NCBI GenBank assembly: GCA_002354735.1
Contig: DEMD01000012.1
Location: forward strand, 101,622-165,621
DNA length: 64,000 nucleotides
Source: Gammaproteobacteria bacterium UBA2679
Lineage (GTDB): Bacteria; Pseudomonadota; Gammaproteobacteria; Pseudomonadales; Oleiphilaceae
Direction: 5' to 3'
Shown: piece by piece, positions 7,985-17,442 of the stretch
How positions within the stretch are numbered: the stretch's first letter is position 1
How the letters are laid out: the number at the start of each line of letters is the position of its first letter
Notes under the pieces: model-generated
Told to the model about the DNA's origin: nothing
What the model saw: only the letters and a program-made list of their open reading frames with translations
The model's database searches: none
Position numbers and translations under genes: made by a program

Positions 7985-9415
7985 ATGACAACACCCGTAG
8001 AGAAGCCAGCCATCTCGCCCGCCCACGTCGTGGAGTCGACCCTACTTCATTGCGACGTGCTGGTGATTGGCGGAGGGATAACTGGCGCATCCACTGCCTT
8101 GGCAATCGCTAGAAGCTGCCCCGCCGCACACATTGTACTTGTCGAAGCTAGTAAGCCTGACCTCGCCGCTTCGCAACTCGAGTCTGATTTCTCGCCGCCC
8201 GGTTTAAGAGTCAGCGCCCTGAACCTGCAGTCCGAGCGCTTCCTCCGTGGCCTCGACGTCTGGTCTGAGCTCGATGCTCATAGGCTCAAGCCATACACCG
8301 CGCTGCAGGTTTCAGAGAATCCCGACGCTTCTCTCAAGTCTGCAACCGCCGTCATAGGCGGTGAAACAACATTCTCAGTTGACGACCTCACCGACTCCGC
8401 TATCACGCATCTCGGTACAATTATCGAGAACGACCTGCTCCAGCGGGGGCTCTGGAAGCTCATGACCAGACAGCCGAACCTGACACTAATGCAGGCTGAG
8501 CTGCTGGACCTGGTTCAGCAGCAGCCGCAAGGTGTAACCGCACATTTGAACGCAGCCGGGCAAGTCCGGGCAGTCAAAGCGCGCCTGCTCATTGGTGCAG
8601 ATGGTGCAGGCTCCTCGGTTCGTGTGAAAGCGGGCATTCGGCAGATGGCCGAAGGCTATGAGCAGAAGGCGCTGGTGATCGGCGTGGAGCTTGCCGAGCG
8701 TGCCGGCGCCATGACCTGGCAGCTGTTCCGACCCGCAGGACCCGTCGCGTACTTGCCCTTATTCGATTGTGAGGGCGCACCGGCCGATCATTGCGCAGCC
8801 TATGCATCACTTGTATGGTACGACTCGCCTACACGCATTCAGGCACTCACGCAGCTGGATATGGAGACCCTGCTCGAGCAAGTGCTGCAAAACTTCCCTG
8901 ACAAATTGCCACGCATTCGCCGAATTTACGGTCGAGCAGCGTTTCCACTCGTGAAATCGCATTGTACCAGCTACAGCCGAGGCTCCGTGGTACTCGTGGG
9001 CGATGCGGCTCACACTGTCAATCCCTTGGCAGGCCAGGGGCTCAATATGGGGCTGCAGGATGCAGAGGCCCTTTCGGCGACTGTCTGTTCCAAGTTGCTT
9101 GCCAGCGGTGCATGCGCTGACGGGCTCGAGCAGGCCTTGCGGAGCTATGAGCGGCAGCGCAAGCCGCAGAATCTGTTGATGACGGCTACTGTCGATGCGT
9201 TCTACTATGCCTTCAGCAATGACATCGCACCGTTGAAATTGCTCAGGCGGCTTGGTTTATCTATCGCCGACAAGGCTGGCCCACTGAAGCGTCGGGTATT
9301 GACGCATGCGCTGGGCCTTGATCAGGCGACGGGGTCGCGGGAAGCAGGATCACAGTCAACCCAGCCGACACCATCTCACGCTGTCAACGGAGCGACAGAA
9401 TCAGAACAGGTCTGA
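7985..9415 (+). CDS. UbiH/UbiF/COQ6-family FAD-dependent monooxygenase
   Basis: This 476-residue flavoprotein hydroxylase is of the type that adds ring hydroxyls during ubiquinone synthesis. The dinucleotide-binding motif is VIGGGITGAS (residues 28-36). The FAD ribityl-binding block is GDAAHTVNPLAGQGLNMG near 338, which is diagnostic for UbiH/UbiI/UbiF relatives. The middle DG motif appears as LLIGADGAGS. Which ring position it acts on cannot be decided. I chose ATG 7985 because the fold begins soon after. No Shine-Dalgarno sequence is visible and TACAAT lies 12 bases upstream, so a leaderless mRNA is possible. About 40 low-complexity residues follow the domain at the C-terminus. Confidence 0.85.
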   Translation: MTTPVEKPAISPAHVVESTLLHCDVLVIGGGITGASTALAIARSCPAAHIVLVEASKPDLAASQLESDFSPPGLRVSALNLQSERFLRGLDVWSELDAHRLKPYTALQVSENPDASLKSATAVIGGETTFSVDDLTDSAITHLGTIIENDLLQRGLWKLMTRQPNLTLMQAELLDLVQQQPQGVTAHLNAAGQVRAVKARLLIGADGAGSSVRVKAGIRQMAEGYEQKALVIGVELAERAGAMTWQLFRPAGPVAYLPLFDCEGAPADHCAAYASLVWYDSPTRIQALTQLDMETLLEQVLQNFPDKLPRIRRIYGRAAFPLVKSHCTSYSRGSVVLVGDAAHTVNPLAGQGLNMGLQDAEALSATVCSKLLASGACADGLEQALRSYERQRKPQNLLMTATVDAFYYAFSNDIAPLKLLRRLGLSIADKAGPLKRRVLTHALGLDQATGSREAGSQSTQPTPSHAVNGATESEQV

Positions 9416-9447
9416 AGACCTGCCTCAACCGGACCAAGGAGACCAGC

Positions 9448-9816
9448 ATGGCTGAAACTATTTTCGACAAGATCATCAATCGCGAAATCAAGGCTGACAT
9501 CGTGTACGAGGACGACCAGGCGCTCGCCTTCAGGGATATCAATCCCCAGGCGCCATTACATATCCTGATCATACCGAAGCTACGCATAGCAACGATCAAC
9601 GATATCAAGCCCGAGCACGAGGCACTCGTTGGGCATCTATTCAGCATCGCAGGCAAAATTGCCCGCGACGAAGGCGTCGCTGAGGATGGCTACAGAGTCG
9701 TGATGAACTGTAATGAGGCTGGCGGACAGAGCGTGTATCATATCCATCTACACATGCTTGGCGGCCGAATGCTGGGCTGGCCACCCTTTACGGATCAGCC
9801 GAAAGCCCAGGCTTGA
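9448..9816 (+). CDS. hinT: HIT-family purine nucleoside phosphoramidase HinT
   Basis: This 122-residue cytoplasmic HIT protein has the histidine triad HIHLHML (His98, His100, His102) and the opening DKIINREIKADIVYEDD typical of HinT. HinT hydrolyses adenosine phosphoramidates and aminoacyl-adenylates. AAGGAG lies about 8 bases before ATG 9448. It sits 32 bp after the monooxygenase gene and converges on phoU, with only 11 bp between the two stops and no visible terminator. Confidence 0.95.
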   Translation: MAETIFDKIINREIKADIVYEDDQALAFRDINPQAPLHILIIPKLRIATINDIKPEHEALVGHLFSIAGKIARDEGVAEDGYRVVMNCNEAGGQSVYHIHLHMLGGRMLGWPPFTDQPKAQA

Positions 9817-9827
9817 GCAGCTGCAGT

Positions 9828-10553
9828 CTATTTAACGATAAGACTTTCGGTGTCGCTGATCGATATGTGGCGAACATCCTGCCCCTTGATGAGGTAGATC
9901 ACGTGCTGCGACACGTTGCAGGCATGATCGCCAATCCGCTCGAGCGCTCTGAGCACCCACATAATGTTGAGAATATGGGTAATGGTGCGGGGGTCCTCCA
10001 TCATTACCGTCACGAGCGAGCGCATCGCAGACTTGTATTCAGAGTCGACCACTTCGTCTTCCTTGATGACCTGGAACGCAGCCTCCGTGTCAAAGCGTGC
10101 GAAGGCGTCGAGCGCATTATGTAGCATCCCCAACACCTGGCGGCCGATATTGCGTACCTCGACGAAACCTCTGGCAGAGTCGGAAACATCCAGGCCAGCC
10201 AGCGCGATGCTGATCTTTGCGATTTTCTTGGCCTCATCACCCACCCGCTCAAGATCATTCACGATTTTGGCCGATGCTACGACAAGTCTCAAATCGCTCG
10301 CAGCTGGCTGACGCATGGCGATAACATTGACCCACTCGCGATCAATGGTCTTTTCAAGCGCATTCACCTGCTTATCCTGGTCACGCACTTGCTCGGCGAG
10401 TTCGGTATCCCGGGCGGTCATGGCGGTAATCGCCTGTGAAACCTGCTGCTCGACAAGGCCGCCCATCAGCATGAGGTGCTCCCTCAGCATCGTCAGGTCC
10501 TTGTTGAACTGCTGCGAAATGTGGTGTTGATGATCTGTTCCGCTATGGGGCAT
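9828..10553 (-). CDS. phoU: Phosphate transport regulator PhoU
   Basis: This 241-residue all-helical protein has two PhoU repeats with the family metal-binding ExxxD signatures (near RVGDEAKKIAK and RIGDHACNVSQH). PhoU connects PstSCAB activity to PhoR and keeps the Pho regulon off when phosphate is plentiful. AGGGAG 7 bases before the ATG supports the start. It is the last gene of the pst locus, 29 bp after pstB. Confidence 0.96.
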   Translation of the reverse strand: MPHSGTDHQHHISQQFNKDLTMLREHLMLMGGLVEQQVSQAITAMTARDTELAEQVRDQDKQVNALEKTIDREWVNVIAMRQPAASDLRLVVASAKIVNDLERVGDEAKKIAKISIALAGLDVSDSARGFVEVRNIGRQVLGMLHNALDAFARFDTEAAFQVIKEDEVVDSEYKSAMRSLVTVMMEDPRTITHILNIMWVLRALERIGDHACNVSQHVIYLIKGQDVRHISISDTESLIVK

Positions 10554-10582
10554 TTGGCACTCCCTACTCGTTGTTTGCCCGG

Positions 10583-11455
10583 TCAGCCGTAGCGTCCGGT
10601 AATATAGTCTTCTGTCTGTCTTGATGCCGGATTGGTGAAGAGGTCATTGGTACCACCAAACTCGATCAGGTCTCCGATATACATGAAGGCAGTATAATCC
10701 GACACACGAGCTGCCTGCTGCATATTATGCGTCACGATCACAATCGTATAATCAGTCTTCAGATTATGAATCAGCTCTTCGATCTTCAAAGTCGACAGTG
10801 GGTCGAGCGCCGATGCTGGCTCGTCCAGAAGAAGTACAGCTGGCTTGACCGCAACAGTTCGTGCGATCACAAGGCGCTGCTGCTGTCCGCCAGAAAGACC
10901 CAAGGCCGAATCGTGCAGGCGATCCTTTACCTCGTCCCATAGTGCGGCTGAGCGTAGGGCCCACTCGACCGTTTCATCGAGCAATCGCTTCTTGTTGATG
11001 CCCTGGATGCGCAGACCATATGTGACGTTTTCATAGATACTTTTAGGGAACGGGTTTGGCTTCTGGAACACCATCCCTACGCGACGGCGCAGCTCCGCCA
11101 CGTCAACCGCACGATCATAAATGTTGCGACCTTCAAGTTCGATGCTGCCCTCAATGCGGCAGCCATCTACCAGGTCATTCATTCTGTTGAAGCAGCGCAG
11201 CAGGGTCGATTTACCACAGCCAGATGGACCAATGAATGCCGTCACCCTTTTCTGGGGAATCTTCATATTGATGCCGTGAAGCGCTTCCTTCTGGCCGTAG
11301 AAGAGCTTGAGATCCTTAACTTCCAGCGCAGTCGCTTCATCATCGATGTTCATGCGCTCATCGCCCTGCACGATATCCCTGATGTTTACCGCATGGGTTT
11401 TGGGTGATCGTACGTCATCTGTAGAACTGTTCTTGTCAATCATAGTTGGCGTCAC
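10583..11455 (-). CDS. pstB: Phosphate ABC transporter ATP-binding protein PstB
   Basis: This ATPase energises the PstSCAB phosphate importer. Walker A is GPSGCGKST (76-84), the Q-loop is [11 protein letters not shown], the signature is LSGGQQQR, and the switch His is in [14 protein letters not shown]. The ending EDYITGRYG is typical of PstB. Walker B reads [12 protein letters not shown], with Ala where most ABC proteins have Thr just after the catalytic Glu-Pro. Two starts are possible: GTG 11455 (290 aa) or ATG 11443 (286 aa); neither has a strong Shine-Dalgarno sequence. The 30-45 residue N-terminal extension is also seen in pseudomonad PstB. Confidence 0.96.
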   Translation of the reverse strand: MTPTMIDKNSSTDDVRSPKTHAVNIRDIVQGDERMNIDDEATALEVKDLKLFYGQKEALHGINMKIPQKRVTAFIGPSGCGKSTLLRCFNRMNDLVDGCRIEGSIELEGRNIYDRAVDVAELRRRVGMVFQKPNPFPKSIYENVTYGLRIQGINKKRLLDETVEWALRSAALWDEVKDRLHDSALGLSGGQQQRLVIARTVAVKPAVLLLDEPASALDPLSTLKIEELIHNLKTDYTIVIVTHNMQQAARVSDYTAFMYIGDLIEFGGTNDLFTNPASRQTEDYITGRYG

Positions 11456-11539
11456 TCAATAAAATTCGGCTGTCTCTGAAAGTGGTTCCGGCTGTTCATT
11501 CAGCACCCCGGGAGCCTGGAGGAGTGCTGTGGTCAGAAC

Positions 11540-13204
11540 CTACATTTCCAGCGCTTTGTATTTTTCTCGCAGTCTGTTGCGGATTGCCACCGCGGACAGG
11601 TTCAACAGAGCAATGACTGCAACCAACAGCAATGCTGTTGCATAGACCAGCGGCCGCGCGGCCTCAACGTTCGGGCTCTGGAAGCCGACATCGTAGATAT
11701 GGAAACCTAGATGCATGAACTTCTGGTCCAGATGCAGGTAGGGGTAATTGCCATCGAGCGGCAGCGAAGGCGCCAGTTTTACCACACCTACCAGCATGAG
11801 CGGCGCCACCTCGCCAGCCGCACGGGCGATCGCAAGAATCACACCGGTCATCAGTGCTGGAGAAGCCATCGGTATGACTACTCGCCAGAGGGTCTCGGCC
11901 TTGGTCGCACCCAGCGCCAGACTGCCCTCCCGGATAGAGCGCGGAATCCTTGAGAGTCCTTCTTCCGTAGCGACGATCACGACGGGCAGAGTCAGGATAG
12001 CCAATGTAATCGAAGCCCATAACAAACCGGGCGTGCCAAAGGTCGGTGATGGCAGTGCTTCTTCGAAAAATACATCGTCGATCCCGCCACCAATGAAGTA
12101 GATGAAAAAGCCGAGACCGAAGACACCGTAAACGATGGACGGCACGCCAGCGAGATTATTGACGGCAATACGCAGAATGCGAGTAACCGTTCCCTGGTGG
12201 GCATATTCTCGCAGATAGACCGCAGCGACCACGCCCAGTGGCGTGACCATGATGGACATCACGATGACCATCAGTACCGTACCGAAAATAGCGGGGAAGA
12301 CACCCCCTTCGGTATTGGCCTCTCGCGGATCTTCACTGAGGAATTCCCAGATCTTCGAGATATAGAAACCGCCCTTCTCCAGCAGGCCCATATCGTTCGG
12401 CTTGAAGCCCCTGACTACCTTGGCGAGCGAAATGGTCTGGGTCTTATTCTGCATGGCTCGCATAACGATGGCGTCACGGTTGATCGCTTCATAAAGTTCG
12501 CTGAGCTCGCTCTGCAGCACATCGTACCCGGCATTGGCTTCCGCTTCCCTGGCCTCGACATCAGCAAGCGCCTCAGGTGTGTCCTGGCCATCCAGCGCAA
12601 GGCGTCGGCGCTCGAGTCGCAGAGCCTCCAGCTCAGCATTGATGCTGGCGATCCGCCCTTTTTCAATGTCTTCTATCTTTTCGTGGAGTTGCAATGCCCT
12701 ATCGAGCCGCTCTTCGAAGGCCGGCCAGACATTCTCGCCCGATGCGACGACCTCACCATTCTCACTTACAGCTTCGAGATAACCGTAGAAGTTGCCCCAT
12801 TCACGACGCTCAAGGACGACGATATCCTGGGGATAGGTGAGTTCCCCGAGGTTTCGACGCAAATACCAGTTAAAGTCGGAGCCGCCCAGATCCCTGTTAC
12901 CGGTCTTGACGAGCCAGCGTTCGACGAAGTTTTGATCCTCAGGCACATCGAGGCCGGTAGCCCGTATCTGCTCGGCAGGTACATCCTCCTGCTCGACTTC
13001 CTGCCCTATGAGCGTGATGACGGCGCCCTGATTGCCACTGTAGGACGTTTCGAAAACACTATGCGGCCAGAAATGACTCAATCCCCGTACGGCAATCAAG
13101 GCGAGCAAGCCGAATACCATCACAAGGCTGATGGTGACAGCGCCTGCATTGATCCAGATCCAGGGGTCGCCTTTACGGAACCAGTTTCCTAGAGAGATTC
13201 GCAC
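11540..13204 (-). CDS. pstA: Phosphate ABC transporter permease PstA (long form)
   Basis: This 554-residue permease has TM1 at about 18-42, then a large non-membrane region (about 50-285) rich in charge and partly coiled coil (around 170-240). The standard six-helix transporter domain follows at about 300-545, with the EAA-type loop EGSLALGATKAETLWRVVIPMASP. E. coli PstA is about 296 residues; the insertion after TM1 is characteristic of Pseudomonas and relatives and is predicted to be periplasmic. The start is GTG 13204 with AGGAAAG upstream. It sits between pstC and pstB in the same transcription unit. Confidence 0.94.
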   Translation of the reverse strand: MRISLGNWFRKGDPWIWINAGAVTISLVMVFGLLALIAVRGLSHFWPHSVFETSYSGNQGAVITLIGQEVEQEDVPAEQIRATGLDVPEDQNFVERWLVKTGNRDLGGSDFNWYLRRNLGELTYPQDIVVLERREWGNFYGYLEAVSENGEVVASGENVWPAFEERLDRALQLHEKIEDIEKGRIASINAELEALRLERRRLALDGQDTPEALADVEAREAEANAGYDVLQSELSELYEAINRDAIVMRAMQNKTQTISLAKVVRGFKPNDMGLLEKGGFYISKIWEFLSEDPREANTEGGVFPAIFGTVLMVIVMSIMVTPLGVVAAVYLREYAHQGTVTRILRIAVNNLAGVPSIVYGVFGLGFFIYFIGGGIDDVFFEEALPSPTFGTPGLLWASITLAILTLPVVIVATEEGLSRIPRSIREGSLALGATKAETLWRVVIPMASPALMTGVILAIARAAGEVAPLMLVGVVKLAPSLPLDGNYPYLHLDQKFMHLGFHIYDVGFQSPNVEAARPLVYATALLLVAVIALLNLSAVAIRNRLREKYKALEM

Positions 13205-13238
13205 TATTCTGCTTTCCTAATCGTGGGTGTCGGCATTA

Positions 13239-15524
13239 TTAGATGACACTGTACTTGTTTCTCAGACGCTGCCTGACGAACTCGGCCAGCGTATTGAGCA
13301 CGAAGGTAAAGACAAACAAGACAAGCGCCGTCAGGAACAGTATACGGTAATGTGAACTCGCCACTTCAGTCTCGGGCATCTCAACCGCAATGTTGGCCGA
13401 AAGCGTTCGCATACCTTCAAAAATATTGACGTCCATGATGGGCGTGTTGCCTGTCGCCATCAGAACGATCATGGTCTCACCGACCGCTCGCCCCAGGCCA
13501 ATCATCACTGCGGAAAATATACCCGGGCTCGCGGTAGGCAAAATGACCCTGACCATGGTCTGCCACTGAGTGGCCCCCAGCGCGAGCGAGCCATAATTGA
13601 GGTGCTTGGGCACGCTGAAGATGGCGTCCTCGGTGATCGAAAAGATTGTTGGGATGATCGCAAAACCCATAGCGGCACCAACGACCAGCGCGTTCCGCTG
13701 ATCGTAGTCAATACCAAGCTCGGACGTGAGATAGTCGCGCATATTGCCGCCAAAGAACCACAGTTCGAGGTATGGACTGACAGCAAAGCTTAACCAGCCT
13801 ATGAGGAGGATCACTGGAATAAGCAGAAGGGGATCGTAGCCGTCCGGCACCAGGTGCCGCACACGATCCGGCATGTTCGCCCAGATAAAGCCAAACAGCA
13901 GAATGCCTAGCGGTGTAATGACCAGAACTGCAAAGACCCCAGGCAGGTTCTCTTCCATGAACGGTGCGAAAAAGAGCCCCGCCAGGAAGCCCAGAATGAC
14001 CGTAGGCAGGGCCTCCATCAGCTCTATAGATGGCTTGACCTTTTTGCGAACTGCGGGTGCCATGAAGTGCGCGGTATAGATGGCGCCACAGATCGCCAGA
14101 GGCACAGCAAGCAGCATGGCATAAAACGCGCCTTTCAATGTGCCGAAGGTCAGCGGCATCAGACTGTACTTGGGTTCGAAGTCCGTGTTCGCCGCTGATG
14201 ACTGCCATATATACTCCGGCTCATCATAGCCTTCGTACCAGACCTCACTCCAAAGCGCGGAGAAGGACACATCGGGATGCTCGTTATCCACCAGGTAGAG
14301 GTGCAGCTGGTCCCGTCCGTCAACGAGCGCGAGTCTGTTGGCTCGAGGCGAGATAGCCAGCCTCAGCACTGGCGAGTCGATAACCTTCTCGGCCAGCAGC
14401 CGCGTTTCAGCCGTAGTATTGAAGAAGGCTATCCTGCCGTTTTCATCGCCGGTGACAAAGCCCTTTCGACGATGCTCTGCGGACAGCGCGGTTACGTTGC
14501 CGGTGCCGGCTTCAAATGAACGAACTTTCTGCAGCGAGTACTTGTTCTTGTCGTCCCGCACCGGGAACCACTGGCTGACATTTCCCGCAGAGTCGCTCAC
14601 GAGCAGTGCAAAGTCGCCAAGCAGGAACTGGAGTTTGGTGACCGCAGCGCCGTCTGCCGACAGATCGACCTGGCTCACCAGCTTCGCTTCCGATTTGCGT
14701 ATATCGAACATCTGCAGAGCCCCATCCTCCAGCAGAACGTATAGCCAGCGACGGTCGGGACTTAGCAGGAGCTGTTGTATGGCGCCATTGATTTCCGGCA
14801 GGGCGAGCTCAATCTCTGCCAGGCTGGATTCACCGGTCAGAAAGTTTTCTTCGAGTTCAAACGATTTGCCGAAGAGCTCGTTATTAGCATTGGCGCCAAT
14901 AAGCACGATGCCGTCATCGCTGCTGCGAGCGGCCACATGCAGCAAGGCCGCCCCTGCTGTTTCGAGTTCTACCGGTGCTTCCAGGCCAGGATAACTGACC
15001 GTCGGAGCGATCGTTCGAACCAACTCGCCATCAGGCTGACTCTCGTAGCTGCTTTTATACTGGTGCTCAATGAGGAGCGCTGTACCGTCGGAGAGACCGG
15101 CAACAAGTTGCTCATTACCCACCGAACCCTGATTGATGCTGGAAATCCGCACACCTCGCGGGACAGGCAAACGCTCCTGCTTGATCACCACACCGTCATC
15201 GACTGCAAAGAAAACGACGCTGTCTTCCGTCAGTCTCATGCCGATCTCGCCCTGCTCCTCCATGGCGAGCCACCATGTCTGCTGGGCCTCTCCAGGCAAG
15301 GGATAGCTTGTGACTTCCTCGATCGACGCACTCTTGAACAGCGGTATGACTTCATACAGCAGGTAAAAGAAGATGAGCGAAACCGCGACGATGACGCTCA
15401 TGCCACCTACGGCAACTGAGACGCTCGCCGCCTTATCCTTGAATGCCCTGCGCTTTCGATAGCGCTGCAGGGCTGGCGTGTCGAAATCAAGCTCCGGACT
15501 CGGTATCAGAGTCGGTTCAACCAT
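13239..15524 (-). CDS. pstC: Phosphate ABC transporter permease PstC (long form)
   Basis: This 761-residue permease has TM1 at about 38-62. A periplasmic domain of around 380 residues follows with beta-propeller-like repeats, for example LLLSPDRRWLYVLLEDGALQMFDI (written here in two parts: LLLSPDRRWLYV and LLEDGALQMFDI). The membrane domain is at about 460-755, with the EAA loop LALGATQWQTMVRVILPTASPG. Standard PstC is about 320 residues. The long extracytoplasmic insert parallels that of PstA and may dock PstS or sense ligand. GGAGA 9 bases before ATG 15524 supports the start. Confidence 0.94.
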   Translation of the reverse strand: MVEPTLIPSPELDFDTPALQRYRKRRAFKDKAASVSVAVGGMSVIVAVSLIFFYLLYEVIPLFKSASIEEVTSYPLPGEAQQTWWLAMEEQGEIGMRLTEDSVVFFAVDDGVVIKQERLPVPRGVRISSINQGSVGNEQLVAGLSDGTALLIEHQYKSSYESQPDGELVRTIAPTVSYPGLEAPVELETAGAALLHVAARSSDDGIVLIGANANNELFGKSFELEENFLTGESSLAEIELALPEINGAIQQLLLSPDRRWLYVLLEDGALQMFDIRKSEAKLVSQVDLSADGAAVTKLQFLLGDFALLVSDSAGNVSQWFPVRDDKNKYSLQKVRSFEAGTGNVTALSAEHRRKGFVTGDENGRIAFFNTTAETRLLAEKVIDSPVLRLAISPRANRLALVDGRDQLHLYLVDNEHPDVSFSALWSEVWYEGYDEPEYIWQSSAANTDFEPKYSLMPLTFGTLKGAFYAMLLAVPLAICGAIYTAHFMAPAVRKKVKPSIELMEALPTVILGFLAGLFFAPFMEENLPGVFAVLVITPLGILLFGFIWANMPDRVRHLVPDGYDPLLLIPVILLIGWLSFAVSPYLELWFFGGNMRDYLTSELGIDYDQRNALVVGAAMGFAIIPTIFSITEDAIFSVPKHLNYGSLALGATQWQTMVRVILPTASPGIFSAVMIGLGRAVGETMIVLMATGNTPIMDVNIFEGMRTLSANIAVEMPETEVASSHYRILFLTALVLFVFTFVLNTLAEFVRQRLRNKYSVI

Positions 15525-15566
15525 GTGCCAATTCTCCAGCTATGAAATTGCCCTTCATGCTCTGTC

Positions 15567-17261
15567 TCACAGTAGCTTCTCAAGACTACCAGCTCGCTCC
15601 CCGAGCAGCCCCTGCAAATCGACGAAGCCGCCTAACTGCTGCTCGAGCGCAGGCACGGTGTCGCCGAGCCTAGCCTGTACCTCGGTGCGCAAGCGCTGCT
15701 GTATCTCCGCCTGTTTCTTGCCGACAAGTCCCTTGACGGCGCCGCTGAACAGCTTATCCAGGCTCGTCTCCAGACTAACCTTGGGGTTACTGGGATCACC
15801 CGTCGCTTGCATCGACATGCTGAAGCGATCCAGATCCTTCAATGCGTCGAGCAGGGCCGCCTTCAGTGGCGCACTTTCGTTCTGTAGCAGGTTTGCAAGC
15901 TGGACCTCGAAGAACTCAGTGTCGACGTTGAGACTCAACTGACCATTACGGATTTCAGCCTTACTCGCCACCTCGAGAAGCGCTTGCGCCAGGGTAAGTG
16001 GGAAGTCTTTGTTATCGGAAAATGTGATATCTGAAATCGGCAGCTTCGCCATTTTAAGGCCAAAGGTATCGACGAAGTTCTGCGGATCGACATGGTTGAG
16101 CAGACCATTGAAGGTAATCCCACCAGCGGCGTTCTGCTGACTCTCCAGGAAGAGCTTGGCCGGCTTGCCCCAGATATCAGCGCGATCGGTCAGGTCAGTG
16201 AATTCGCCCGAAAATGGAATGGCCTTGCCTGGCGCAGGCACTTCGCCTGAAATATTCAGCTTTTTCACCAGGAACTTCGGCAGACCATCGCTATAGTCGG
16301 TCGTATCTGGCGCGGCTGGACCGCTTTCGTTCGGAGTCTCGCTGCCATTCAGGTAAGGCTGAAGCTTGCCGTACCAGGTATAACCACTCTGGACCCAGCG
16401 GGCGAGATCATCGCCGAACAAGGTGCGGGCCAGCTCCTGAACAGAAGCCTGGTCGAGACCCACCATTGCCATAGTGCGCTCAACATCCTTGGCTGGCGCC
16501 TTCTGCAATTCTTTCAGCTGCGCCTGCAGCTCCTCAAGGTCAGTGTTGAAGTCGCCTCGCGCACTCTTGATCTGGGAGAGGTCTTGCTCGACCTCCTTTT
16601 TCACATTGAGCGCATCACCAGCAGCATTGAGGAAACCGAGCGGATCCTTGTTCTTTTTGACGGCCTTCAGTCGCGCCTTGTAGGCGTCAACCTTTTCCTG
16701 ATCTGGCAGCTGCTCTATACGCGCCTTCCAGGCGGCCTTCTTTGCCTGGAGATTCTGCTCGAAAGCCTTGGCGAGCTTTGGCGTTTGTAGATCGGCCTTT
16801 TCAAGCAGGGCCTTTGGGTCCGGCATTTCCAGAACGGGCAGTTTGAAGTCGTTCTTGAGCTGTTCGACTAGTGGACCTTTCTCATCTGGCGGCGGAGTCA
16901 GACCTGGGATGGCACCGCTTGTCTCGCGCGCCGTATTGAAGCGCATACCATCGACATTGGCCGTGTCCACGATGACTTTCGTCTTCAGCAGCGCGGAAAG
17001 ATCGAGATTGGCGTCGATGAATTCAGCCTGAAACGCATTGCGCATCGGTGTGCCGGGATTTGTGACGGTAAGACCGTTCAGCGTAGCGCCCACTGGATAG
17101 AATCGAATGTCGACCGATTCAACCTCCACCTTGGCCTTCACTTGCTTGCTGCCTTCGCTCTCGATCACATACTTTGCGATCACATCGATAAAGACCAAGG
17201 CAAGAACGATGAGCAGTACAACCAGTGCAAGAACGTACCCAAGAATTTTGAGAGCTTTCAT
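15567..17261 (-). CDS. TIGR03545-like uncharacterised membrane-anchored protein
   Basis: This 564-residue protein has one N-terminal membrane segment (about 5-28), then a large soluble region expected to be periplasmic. It begins with an AsmA-like beta stretch (VEVESVDIRFYPVGATLNGL, in two parts VEVESVDIRFY and PVGATLNGLTV). A long Lys/Glu/Ala-rich helical section spans about 130-260, and a second beta-rich half follows. This layout matches the TIGR03545 family, whose function is unknown. It lies between pstS and pstC, 42 bp before pstC, and so probably heads the pstCAB-phoU transcript. AsmA relatives act in lipid traffic and outer-membrane assembly; a role in phosphate limitation is inferred only from position. 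Confidence 0.65.
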   Translation of the reverse strand: MKALKILGYVLALVVLLIVLALVFIDVIAKYVIESEGSKQVKAKVEVESVDIRFYPVGATLNGLTVTNPGTPMRNAFQAEFIDANLDLSALLKTKVIVDTANVDGMRFNTARETSGAIPGLTPPPDEKGPLVEQLKNDFKLPVLEMPDPKALLEKADLQTPKLAKAFEQNLQAKKAAWKARIEQLPDQEKVDAYKARLKAVKKNKDPLGFLNAAGDALNVKKEVEQDLSQIKSARGDFNTDLEELQAQLKELQKAPAKDVERTMAMVGLDQASVQELARTLFGDDLARWVQSGYTWYGKLQPYLNGSETPNESGPAAPDTTDYSDGLPKFLVKKLNISGEVPAPGKAIPFSGEFTDLTDRADIWGKPAKLFLESQQNAAGGITFNGLLNHVDPQNFVDTFGLKMAKLPISDITFSDNKDFPLTLAQALLEVASKAEIRNGQLSLNVDTEFFEVQLANLLQNESAPLKAALLDALKDLDRFSMSMQATGDPSNPKVSLETSLDKLFSGAVKGLVGKKQAEIQQRLRTEVQARLGDTVPALEQQLGGFVDLQGLLGERAGSLEKLL

Positions 17262-17382
17262 CGAATGGTCCACATTAGCTGTTTGGCGCACATGCTAACA
17301 AAAAATTCACCCATACTCCCTTTTATTCCATTCCTGCAGGCATGACTGCAGCGGATACTCTTCAGCCCCCGCAGTAGATATC

Positions 17383-17417
17383 AAAAATCCGGCACCCAGT
17401 GAGACTGAATGCCGGAT
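17383..17417 (-). terminator. Intrinsic terminator or attenuator after pstS
   Basis: Read on the minus strand, an 8-bp stem ATCCGGCA/TGCCGGAT with a 15-nt loop is followed by a T run (plus-strand A at 17383-17387). It lies 26 bp after the pstS stop and would make pstS more abundant than the downstream transporter genes. Confidence 0.75.
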
Positions 17418-17442
17418 CGACTTCCGTGAGCTGAGCTGGAGT

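Noticed and set aside
12197..13192. A 331-codon plus-strand frame opposite pstA
   Set aside because: It is antisense to the clearly conserved PstA coding sequence, has no start signal and no recognisable fold; long frames opposite GC-rich genes are expected.
14775..15419. A 214-codon plus-strand frame opposite pstC
   Set aside because: Same reasons: antisense to a conserved gene, without ribosome site or domain.
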